64,000 nucleotides of DNA from positions 491,225 through 555,224 of the forward strand of contig JAHBVL010000003.1 of the NCBI GenBank assembly GCA_019637585.1. Direction: 5' to 3'. Origin of the DNA: Thermomicrobiales bacterium. GTDB taxonomy: Bacteria; Chloroflexota; Chloroflexia; Thermomicrobiales; UBA6265. The position numbers and the translations under genes are program-made. Below, piece by piece: positions 8,441 to 15,120 of this stretch. Below the pieces are notes generated by a model. It was not told the DNA's origin and ran no database searches. It saw only the letters and a list, made by a program, of their open reading frames with translations. Position 1 is the first letter of the stretch. Each line of letters opens with the position of its first letter.

Positions 8441-8679
8441 GATGCCGCAGATCCAGACTGGTCATTCACCAGACCGGCGATCGTGTCGAGTACCTCGTCG
8501 ACCGGGGCGCCATGCAGGGTCAGCGCTTCGCCAACCTTGCGGCCCCCACCACAGCAGAGATCGAGTCCCCACGGCGAGAGCAGGGCCATTGTTGACGGAT
8601 AGGCGTCGACCAGATCGCGAACGAGCAGATCGCCCAGCTCTTCTTTTCCCAACGCCTCTGTTTGTCGATGCTGCGACAT
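8437..8679 (-). CDS. Ric/ScdA N-terminal domain protein (DUF542)
   Basis: An 80-residue protein consisting almost only of the DUF542 domain found at the N-terminus of the di-iron repair protein Ric/ScdA/YtfE. The hallmark DLCCGGGRKV is present. The C-terminal hemerythrin domain of full Ric is absent. Stand-alone DUF542 proteins commonly occur next to nitrite and nitric oxide genes, which matches NirK and the NnrS-like gene here. The AGGAG upstream fits the ATG at 8679 (spacing about 11) better than the one at 8688 (spacing 2). It probably acts in protecting or repairing iron sites against nitrosative damage; the exact chemistry is not established. Confidence 0.8.
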   Translation of the reverse strand: MSQHRQTEALGKEELGDLLVRDLVDAYPSTMALLSPWGLDLCCGGGRKVGEALTLHGAPVDEVLDTIAGLVNDQSGSAAS

Positions 8680-8708
8680 CGCGTACATGACTCCTTTCGT
8701 GACGCCTG

Positions 8709-9200
8709 TCAGGCAGTCACGATCACGGTAGTGAAACTATTCATGGCCGGATTGACGGCACATCCGCTTGAGTAGGTGAAGATTCCCGGTTCGTCGAAGG
8801 TCATCGTGGAGGTGGATCCCGGCGGCACAAACGCGTAGAAGATCATGTGCGCACCTGAGTCATTATTGACGATTTCCACCATATCGCCCGCCGACAGTTC
8901 GATCAGCGACGGCACGACATACCCCGCCTCTCCTCTGGCGAACGCGTCGTACGCGCCCTCGCCGATGTCGAAGCGCAACACGCCATTCACTGCGCCGCTG
9001 GGAAAGGTCGTCGGCACGAACGCGACCGGCTGGGCAGACTCCGTTGCTTTGTCGAACAGGGATGGACCGGCGATCTGGTGCTGGATCAGCACTCCTCCGG
9101 TGAGGAGGAGTGCCACAACCAGAAGTCCCTTGAAACGGGCAAGCGTCCGTCCCATCGGGTCGATGCCCTGCACCGCGGAGAATGGAAGCGATGCATGCAT
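8709..9200 (-). CDS. Membrane-anchored cupredoxin-like protein with incomplete copper site
   Basis: A 163-residue protein with one N-terminal membrane anchor (LLVVALLLTGGVLI), then a cupredoxin-type beta-sandwich. The first ligand region is DMVEIVNNDSGAHMIFY. The C-terminal loop reads SSGCAVNPAMNSF: Cys and Met are present, but the His usually found between them is Asn. A standard type 1 copper site is therefore not complete. GGAGGAACAGC precedes the ATG at 9200. It begins 13 bases after the nirK stop codon, so the two are in one operon. It might still bind copper differently, hold another metal, or act as an assembly partner for NirK. Confidence 0.75.
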   Translation of the reverse strand: MHASLPFSAVQGIDPMGRTLARFKGLLVVALLLTGGVLIQHQIAGPSLFDKATESAQPVAFVPTTFPSGAVNGVLRFDIGEGAYDAFARGEAGYVVPSLIELSAGDMVEIVNNDSGAHMIFYAFVPPGSTSTMTFDEPGIFTYSSGCAVNPAMNSFTTVIVTA

Positions 9201-9213
9201 GCTGTTCCTCCGT

Positions 9214-10305
9214 CTACCGTGCCTGGAGAATGGCGATCGCGCCCTGAGACGCGTGACCGAACGCATGGTTCACGGCCACATAATCGCCTGGCTCGTCGAC
9301 CGTGAACTCCACGCATGCACCATCGCCAGGTCCAACGGTGATCGACTGCAGCCCGCGCAGCTCGTTGTATGGATTGGCGTTGATGTAGCCCTTGTCGAAG
9401 ATCGCACCGACCACGTGGAAACTCGACCAGATATTCGGGCCGCAGTTGACGACGAAAATGCGCACCGGCTCCCCGACTTTGATCGAGATCGGATTCTCCA
9501 CGTACTGGTTCGCATAGCCGTTGAATGTGACGAAGGTCGGTGATCCATGTCCCGTCATCAGGGTGTAGTCGGGAACCATCAGACCGGTGCCGCTGTCCTT
9601 CAGATAGAACTCACTCTGCACGAAGATGAGCTCCTGCGCTGGGGACCACCCCTCCTTGGGGTCGACGATCATCGCGCCATACATCCCGGAGCCGATGTGC
9701 ATCAGCACCGGCGGCGTTCCACAGTGATACATGAACGCGCCGGGCGTCGTCGCGGTGTAGCTCCAGGAAAAGGACTCACCCGGCGTGATCGTGCGGTAGT
9801 TCACTTCTGGCGGCGTCTTGGCCGAGTGGAAGTCGACCGAGTGCGCCGTCGACGCGTTCGGATCGATGGAAAAAGTGAAGTTGACCGTGTCGCCCTCGAC
9901 CACCCGGAAAGTGCGGCCGGGAATGCTGCCATCAAATGTCCAGCCTGCGTAATTCACCTTCCTCGAGACCGCCAGGTTCTTGTCGATAGCGACGATCTCG
10001 ATATCCTTGTCGCCCGGTTCCACCGTCGGCAGGAAGGGGTCGTAAAGCTGAAATTCGGCAACTTCGCCTTCCGCAATCGGGCTGGCGTCGCCAGTGCTTC
10101 CGGCAGTGCTGGCGTCCGATCCGACATAGCCGTCGTCGCCTTCCTCATCGTCCTGCGCGAACGCAACCCTGGTGGAACCTACCGCCATCGCCGGGAACAT
10201 CAGCCCGGCAGCGGTTGCCTTCTGCAGAAATCCCCGTCGACCGATGGTCAACTGATCGAGCGCTTCCAGTGCTCCGGAAACGGTGGTGGGACGATCGCCT
10301 GTCAT
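9214..10305 (-). CDS. nirK: Copper-containing nitrite reductase, Tat-exported
   Basis: A 363-residue periplasmic-type enzyme that reduces nitrite to nitric oxide. The signal carries a twin-arginine motif (IGRRGFLQKA). Type 1 copper ligands are His155, Cys195, His203 and Met208. Type 2 ligands are His160, His194 and His347. The catalytic Asp158 (in HSVDFH) and His297 (in FHVVG) are both present, so the enzyme should be active. The ATG at 10305 has GGGGG at good spacing; the ATG at 10311 is too close. Downstream on the same strand lie a cupredoxin-like gene, the Ric-N protein and the NnrS-like protein, which together form a nitrite/nitric oxide unit. No nitric oxide reductase is seen in the window. 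Confidence 0.95.
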   Translation of the reverse strand: MTGDRPTTVSGALEALDQLTIGRRGFLQKATAAGLMFPAMAVGSTRVAFAQDDEEGDDGYVGSDASTAGSTGDASPIAEGEVAEFQLYDPFLPTVEPGDKDIEIVAIDKNLAVSRKVNYAGWTFDGSIPGRTFRVVEGDTVNFTFSIDPNASTAHSVDFHSAKTPPEVNYRTITPGESFSWSYTATTPGAFMYHCGTPPVLMHIGSGMYGAMIVDPKEGWSPAQELIFVQSEFYLKDSGTGLMVPDYTLMTGHGSPTFVTFNGYANQYVENPISIKVGEPVRIFVVNCGPNIWSSFHVVGAIFDKGYINANPYNELRGLQSITVGPGDGACVEFTVDEPGDYVAVNHAFGHASQGAIAILQAR

Positions 10306-10499
10306 AAACATGCCCCCTTTTTGTCACTGCGCGTCATTGCGCTCCGCATGACGCTACGGTTGCTCATGCTGTGACGACAAGCATGCCGGGTGGGACGTAA
10401 CAAAAGCGTGTCAATACGCGCACACCGCATACAAACTCAACGTCAGACTGAAAGGTTTGGAGAGGTTTCACGGAGGGGAGATCTCGGTGAGGGAGGGAT

Positions 10500-10952
10500 C
10501 TACGATTCGCTGGTTTCGAACCGCCCCGACTTCGCCACAGGACGAATCCGGTAGAAGACCAGACCGGAGTCGGCCATGATGCCGCGCGGCAGGATCGACG
10601 AGCCATTGGTCGAGAGCGCGGTGTAGGCCTTCCGTCGCTCGTCCGGTTCGGTCAGCTCCTCGAAGACTCCCTCCAGAACCACCGATTTCCAGCTCGTGGG
10701 AGAAAGAATCTCATCGACGAGCAGCGCCACATTCGGTTGAGCGCGCATCGTTTCAATCTTTTTGCCCGACCCGCTGAATCCGAACACCACGGCGCCGTCA
10801 TACCGGTAGGAGACCGGCAGCACATAGGGCAGAGCATCAGCACACATGGCGAGCCGTCCGATCCGGTTGCGGGTCAGCAGCGCTTCGATTTCAGCTGTCG
10901 AGAGTATTCCGATCACACGCCCATCCCGGCAACGATCACCGACCGACGTCAT
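10500..10952 (-). CDS. Pyridoxamine 5'-phosphate oxidase-family flavin-binding protein
   Basis: About 150 residues with the split-barrel FMN-binding fold. The opening is characteristic of this family: ILSTAEIEALLTRNRIGRLAM, then LPYVLPVSYRYDGAVVFGF and SGKKIETMRAQPNVALLVDE. A Trp in PTSWKSVVLEG fits the usual strand. The true start is uncertain: the ATG at 10952 has no clear ribosome-binding site, and a GTG nine codons later is also possible. It sits upstream of nirK on the same strand, but with a gap of nearly 200 bases. Members bind FMN, F420 or heme; which one applies here cannot be judged. A link to nitrogen-oxide stress is only suggested by position. Confidence 0.75.
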   Translation of the reverse strand: MTSVGDRCRDGRVIGILSTAEIEALLTRNRIGRLAMCADALPYVLPVSYRYDGAVVFGFSGSGKKIETMRAQPNVALLVDEILSPTSWKSVVLEGVFEELTEPDERRKAYTALSTNGSSILPRGIMADSGLVFYRIRPVAKSGRFETSES

Positions 10953-11062
10953 CGATTGTCGGCCTGCAGCAATAGCAGCGGCGTGGCGGCCCGATTGTCC
11001 AGCATCACAAACCCGTGTCAATTCGCATGCGGTCGAAGCAACTGGGGCTCTCCACTCCCCTC

Positions 11063-12010
11063 CTACCAGAGCCCGTCCACCCATCGCTCGATCGACAGAC
11101 CCAGTTCCGTCAGCGGGCTGGTTGCCAGCTGCTCGGAAAACGCCGTCATCTGGCCCGAGAAGAGCAGCACCCCAAGCACGATCAGCAACACCCCGCTGAT
11201 GACCTGGGTGCTGTGCAGATAGAGGGTGCGACCACCAACCGCCACCTCCCAGCCCCTGCCTCGCAGCGCCCGCGCAACGGGGTTGTTCGGCCCGGCCGAC
11301 TGCAACGCGCTGACCAGCACCAGAATGGGCAACCCAAGACCAAGCACATAGATCAGCGAAAGGGTGCCTCCCGCCACCAGGGAGAGCGCGCCCGCCGCGC
11401 TCGACCCCTCGGCCAGCAGAAGCGTCAGAATGGAACCGAGAATCGGACCAACGCAGGTCGTCCAGCCAAGCGCGAAAACCAGCCCGTACAGATACGCGCC
11501 GCTGATGCTGATGCCACTGCGCCGCACCATCCTGAATCCGCCAAATCCCTTGCCCGCGATACTCATCAGGCCAAAGAGGATGATCAGCACTCCGCCAACA
11601 CGAACCAGAGTTTCCTGATAGTCGATGGCGAACGAGCCGAGCGCGGTGAATCCCGCGCCGATGATCGCCATCGTGGTTCCCACCCCAAGCAGGAACGCCA
11701 CCGTCATCCGGCCGGTGCGGGCGCGATCTTCCTGCAGAGCCAGCGTGAAATAACCGACCACGATCGGCAGCGAACAGGGGGAGAGAATGGAGAAGACCCC
11801 GGCCGCGAACGCTGGAATCGCCAGGGCGATCACATCCGATGCCAACTCCGGTTCATCGAGCACCGCACCCATCGCCGCGACAACGATCACCACCGCGACC
11901 AGGAGGAGGAGTGTCGCCACCAGCCAGGAAAGCGCGCTCAGCCACTCTCGCCGGCCCTGCCCGCTGCCCCGATCCGAAAGGCTTCCCGATCGATCGACCA
12001 ACGTTCCCAT
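11063..12010 (-). CDS. CcdA-like cytochrome c biogenesis / thiol-electron-transfer membrane protein
   Basis: A 315-residue protein with one N-terminal helix followed by the six-helix DsbD/CcdA core. The two redox cysteines are visible in FSILSPCSLPIVVGYF and LGWTTCVGPILGSIL. It passes electrons from cytoplasmic thioredoxin to extracytoplasmic thiol proteins. Its ATG overlaps the stop of the TlpA-type gene by one base (TGATG), so the two proteins are made together, and the TlpA-type protein is the natural electron acceptor. Likely targets are apocytochromes c or the copper-site cysteines of oxidase subunit II and Sco. The N-terminal extra helix is longer than in minimal CcdA. Confidence 0.88.
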   Translation of the reverse strand: MGTLVDRSGSLSDRGSGQGRREWLSALSWLVATLLLLVAVVIVVAAMGAVLDEPELASDVIALAIPAFAAGVFSILSPCSLPIVVGYFTLALQEDRARTGRMTVAFLLGVGTTMAIIGAGFTALGSFAIDYQETLVRVGGVLIILFGLMSIAGKGFGGFRMVRRSGISISGAYLYGLVFALGWTTCVGPILGSILTLLLAEGSSAAGALSLVAGGTLSLIYVLGLGLPILVLVSALQSAGPNNPVARALRGRGWEVAVGGRTLYLHSTQVISGVLLIVLGVLLFSGQMTAFSEQLATSPLTELGLSIERWVDGLW

Positions 12011-12570
12011 CAGGACACCACACCCAGGCTCTCGAGGATTTCCGCCAGCATAGCCTCGTCCACCGGCCCTCTGATGTAGTCGAGCACGCGCCCGTCTGCC
12101 CCGATCACCAGCGTGACCGGCAAGCTCGTCGCCCGGTACTCACGGCTGACCTTGCCATTCAAGTCGAGCGCCATGGGGAAGGTCGCGCCCGTCTCCTCGG
12201 CCAGCGCCAGGACCTTGTCCGCTCCCTCCTGGAAATCGATGCCGATCACCTTCACGCCCTGGCCATCGATAGCGTCGAGCGCCGTCATTTCCTCTTTACA
12301 GTTCGTGCACCAGGAAGCGAAGAAGTTGAGGAGAATCGGCGTTCCGAGTTCTTCTGCCAACACGATTTCTCCACCGTCGGAGAGTTCGAGACGGAAATTC
12401 GGCGCAAAATCGCCCGGTTGCGCGCTGACCTCGCCAGGAGCGTCCGGATAGTCGATCAGTCCAAACGCCGGATCGCTCCCGCCTCCGCCGCCACACGCGG
12501 CCAGAAGCGCCACCAGCAACGCCAGCGTCCCCATCAATCCAACACGTGGGATAACGATCTGCAGCGTCAT
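12010..12570 (-). CDS. TlpA/ResA-family thiol-disulfide oxidoreductase, lipoprotein
   Basis: A 186-residue lipoprotein with a lipobox LLAAC (Cys26), then a Gly-rich linker and a thioredoxin fold. The active site is WCTNC (Cys88, Cys91), and the cis-Pro region is ATSLPVTLVIG. It should reduce disulfides outside the membrane using electrons from the adjacent CcdA-like protein. A GAGG site precedes the ATG, and the upstream gene ends one base before it. In this setting the probable clients are heme- or copper-binding cysteines, as with TlpA and CuA or Sco, but ResA-like action on apocytochrome c is equally possible. Confidence 0.9.
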   Translation of the reverse strand: MTLQIVIPRVGLMGTLALLVALLAACGGGGGSDPAFGLIDYPDAPGEVSAQPGDFAPNFRLELSDGGEIVLAEELGTPILLNFFASWCTNCKEEMTALDAIDGQGVKVIGIDFQEGADKVLALAEETGATFPMALDLNGKVSREYRATSLPVTLVIGADGRVLDYIRGPVDEAMLAEILESLGVVS

Positions 12571-12571
12571 G

Positions 12572-12988
12572 TCAAGCCTCGACCGTCACGACGATCGACT
12601 CCGCCGGATCGACCGTGCAGGCGATCGGATAGGTGCCGGGATTGTCGAACCGCTGCACGTAGGTCTGGTTTGGCCCCACCAGGAACGGACCGGCCCGATG
12701 CGTTACATCATCCTCGTTGATGATCGTGATCGCGGCCTGATCTCCTGCGGCAAAGACGATATTGGTGGGGATGTCGATCGCCGACTCCATTTCCGGCAAC
12801 ACCCGTTCCTTGCTCCCGGCCGGGATGGTGAACACCAACCCCACCGGACCATCATCGTCGCGAGTCAGACTGATAACGCCAACGACCGCCACCAGCAGCA
12901 ATGCCGACGCCGCCAAGCTGACCACAACCGTCCGCGTCACCGTCCAACCCGACTTCCCGGCAGCATGTGTTTCGAATTCGGTTTCCAT
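12572..12988 (-). CDS. Membrane-anchored cupredoxin-like protein lacking the C-terminal His/Met ligands
   Basis: A 138-residue protein with one anchor helix (VVVSLAASALLLVAVVGVISL) and a cupredoxin-like domain. DVTHRAGPFLVGPNQTYVQRF contributes one His, and YPIACTVDP contributes one Cys. The usual His and Met after that Cys are absent, as in the paralogue at 8709. GGAG lies upstream of the ATG. It forms a tight operon with the TlpA- and CcdA-type genes, with one base between its stop and the next start. A role in copper handing or a sensor function is plausible; simple electron transfer by a classic blue-copper site is not supported. Confidence 0.7.
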   Translation of the reverse strand: METEFETHAAGKSGWTVTRTVVVSLAASALLLVAVVGVISLTRDDDGPVGLVFTIPAGSKERVLPEMESAIDIPTNIVFAAGDQAAITIINEDDVTHRAGPFLVGPNQTYVQRFDNPGTYPIACTVDPAESIVVTVEA

Positions 12989-13045
12989 CGATCGCTCCGG
13001 CGGCAGCGGTTGCAGGTGCGAACCGCTGCCTCTCCGGCTCCCTTG

Positions 13046-13594
13046 CTAGTGACTCATGGCCGGCGCGCCGCGCGACCAGACATCCGAAACTGTGATGTCG
13101 CCGGCGTTCACCGGCTCGGCCATACCCTCGGCCGGTTTCTCGTTGCCCATCACGATCCGGGCTGTCACGGTGACGTCGCCGGCATGTTCGAAGGTCAGCG
13201 TCAGGTCGAAGGTCTCACCGGGCATCAGGTCACCCTTCAGTCCGATCATCATCACGTGATACCCGCCGGGCATCAGCTCGACGCTCTCCCCTGCGGGAAT
13301 CTCCAACCCGTCATCGAGCGGCCGCATGGTCATGACACCTGAAACGTCGGCGACCTCATGGATCTCGGCCACGCCGGCCGCTTCCGTTTCGACAGCGATC
13401 AGTCGATCAGCGGTATCGCCGTTGTTGGCGATGGTCATGAAGGCGGCGCCGGTCGACATCGCCACCGGAGATGCCGCCGGGCTTGCCGCCGGCGAAGCCT
13501 CGGGAGTCGAGTCGTGGGCGGCAATGCCAATGACACTGGAAAGACCGACCACCAGGGCAATCAACAGCCCGGCCGGTATCGTGCGCATGTTCAT
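13046..13594 (-). CDS. PCuAC-family periplasmic copper(I) chaperone with apparently permuted domain
   Basis: A 182-residue exported protein: signal peptide to about residue 27, then a linker rich in Pro, Ala and Ser (residues 30-45), then the PCuAC domain. The copper ligands His79, Met90, His113 and Met115 are present with near-standard spacing. The first strand of a normal PCuAC domain, of the type ITVSDAWxR, is missing from the front. Instead, ITVSDVWSRGAPAMSH stands at the very C-terminus (residues 167-182). The start at 13594 follows AAGGAAGAATCC. It lies between sco and the cupredoxin/TlpA/CcdA genes, matching the known role of PCuAC in loading the CuA site of oxidase together with Sco. 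Confidence 0.88.
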   Translation of the reverse strand: MNMRTIPAGLLIALVVGLSSVIGIAAHDSTPEASPAASPAASPVAMSTGAAFMTIANNGDTADRLIAVETEAAGVAEIHEVADVSGVMTMRPLDDGLEIPAGESVELMPGGYHVMMIGLKGDLMPGETFDLTLTFEHAGDVTVTARIVMGNEKPAEGMAEPVNAGDITVSDVWSRGAPAMSH

Positions 13595-13634
13595 GGATTC
13601 TTCCTTATCTTCACTGTTGGTCCTGGCGTCGAGC

Positions 13635-14222
13635 TCAGAGCAGATGGCGAATGTCTTCGGCAATCGACTCCGGATCGAAACCATATGGATAGGTCAACCG
13701 CAGATTGCCATCACGGTCGATGACGTAGATCAGTGATGTGTGATCGACGAGATATCCGGTCGCGGAGTCCGGATAGTCGACTCTGGTGGCCACCACACCG
13801 TAGCCGCCCTTGGCCGCTTCGATACTCACTTCATCACCGGTCAGGCCGATGAAGTCGCTATCGAAAAATGCCAGGTACTCTTCGAGACGCGCCGGGTTGT
13901 CCCGCTCGGGATCGACCGTCACCAGAACGAAATTGACCTTCTCAGCATCGTCGCCCAGCATTCGCTTCACCGCGGAAAAATCGGAAAGCGTGGTCGGGCA
14001 AAGATCGGGGCAGGTGGTGTAGCCGAAGTAGATGAGCGTCACCTGCCCGGCGACGTCGTCCAGCGAGAAGGGATCACCATGGTGATCGATCAGATTGATC
14101 GACGCCGCCGGCTGCGCCGGACTTAACTCCCCTCCCTTGAATGTGTAGCTCTCATCGCGAATGCAGCCTGCCACCACGAGGAGCAGGGCGAACATCGCGG
14201 TCACGCGTGAAACGCGCCTCAT
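13635..14222 (-). CDS. SCO1/SenC-family copper metallochaperone, lipoprotein
   Basis: A 195-residue protein with lipobox LLVVAGC (Cys20) and a thioredoxin-like domain. The copper-binding TCPDLCP motif (Cys71 and Cys75) and the distal His161 (LVDHTSL) are all present. Sco proteins insert copper into, or reduce, the CuA centre of oxidase subunit II, which is encoded at 42631-43824 in this window. AAGG precedes the ATG. The PCuAC gene follows by 40 bases on the same strand, and the TlpA/CcdA pair lies further down. All are likely in one transcript devoted to copper-site assembly. Confidence 0.93.
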   Translation of the reverse strand: MRRVSRVTAMFALLLVVAGCIRDESYTFKGGELSPAQPAASINLIDHHGDPFSLDDVAGQVTLIYFGYTTCPDLCPTTLSDFSAVKRMLGDDAEKVNFVLVTVDPERDNPARLEEYLAFFDSDFIGLTGDEVSIEAAKGGYGVVATRVDYPDSATGYLVDHTSLIYVIDRDGNLRLTYPYGFDPESIAEDIRHLL

Positions 14223-14313
14223 TGATGCCTTCTTTCATTGAATTGGGTCTGTGACACCGTCCGGGAACAACGAAGCCCGTTCAGACGATGCACACGATCG
14301 CCGGAGAGCGCGA

Positions 14314-14793
14314 TCAGCGAGGCGGGGGAGCCTCTGGCGTGTGAATCTGGCTCGAGGGTGTGGCAACGATCACCTGGTTGATGGGAGATCGGAGTTGCGG
14401 GGCGGCCGGAAGATCGGAAACGCCCGGTTCGGTCGCCTGCTGCGTGAGCAGGAGATATCCCGGATTGACGGTGGTCAGCACCGGCCCATCAGCCCTGCCG
14501 GCGGATGCTTGCCCCTGGACCTCCGTCGCTTCGACGGCGTCGACCTGGCCGGCATGATGATGCCCGGAACCATGTCCGTGATGGTGAGTCGCCAACGTGG
14601 CAGCACGGGAGGAAGCTTGTGCGTCAGGGGGTGCGTACAAGGAGTGCGGTCCATGCGCGTCCACACAGGTCACGGGCACCGCTATCACACTCAGCATCAG
14701 AGAAACGATGGCGAGCTTGGCGAAGCGCCGTACCGCCGTGTTCCCGGATCTGTTCGATATGTTGTGACTCGCGAGTTCGCGCACCGCGCCCAT
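14314..14793 (-). CDS. Small secreted His-rich protein, possible metal binder
   Basis: I do not recognise a family. The reading frame has a basic N-terminus, a hydrophobic signal-like segment (FAKLAIVSLMLSVIAVPVTC) and a cluster THHHGHGSGHHHAG near the middle. The rest is low in structure and rich in Pro, Gln and Ala. It lies upstream of sco on the same strand. The start is uncertain: the ATG at 14793 has GGAG directly against it, and alternatives GTG/TTG exist nearby. A His cluster in an exported protein beside copper chaperones suggests metal storage or buffering. It could also be a chance open frame, though the signal peptide argues against that. Confidence 0.5.
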   Translation of the reverse strand: MGAVRELASHNISNRSGNTAVRRFAKLAIVSLMLSVIAVPVTCVDAHGPHSLYAPPDAQASSRAATLATHHHGHGSGHHHAGQVDAVEATEVQGQASAGRADGPVLTTVNPGYLLLTQQATEPGVSDLPAAPQLRSPINQVIVATPSSQIHTPEAPPPR

Positions 14794-15120
14794 CTCCGCC
14801 AATGCCACCACGTTGCGACAAAGGTTGCGATCGGTGCATCGCAACACCTGAATAGTGCAGCACCACTGGTGACAACCATGCCACAACTGGCACGAACCGC
14901 GTTACAGAAGCGTGTCGATTGTCATTTCCGCACAGGAGAGTGGCCGGACAAGCGACGTTTTGACCAAGGTTGTACTATTTCGAACACGCGCGACGCGAGG
15001 GTTTCGCATCTTTGTCGCGACGTACCGAAGCGCAGATTCAGACGTGACGCTGGTCGTGCAATTCGCAGGAACGGGGAGACCGATGGATTGGCGCACTACC
15101 CCGGTCAGGGTCGATGCAAT
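14794..15120. other. Divergent intergenic region upstream of sucA
   Basis: 327 bases lie between the His-rich gene and sucA. A long frame upstream of sucA runs through it, but the protein before the Met at 15121 has no family resemblance. Locally it contains several CGCAAC/GTTGCG half-sites (14810-14855). I see no convincing promoter box and no RNA gene. Confidence 0.4.
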
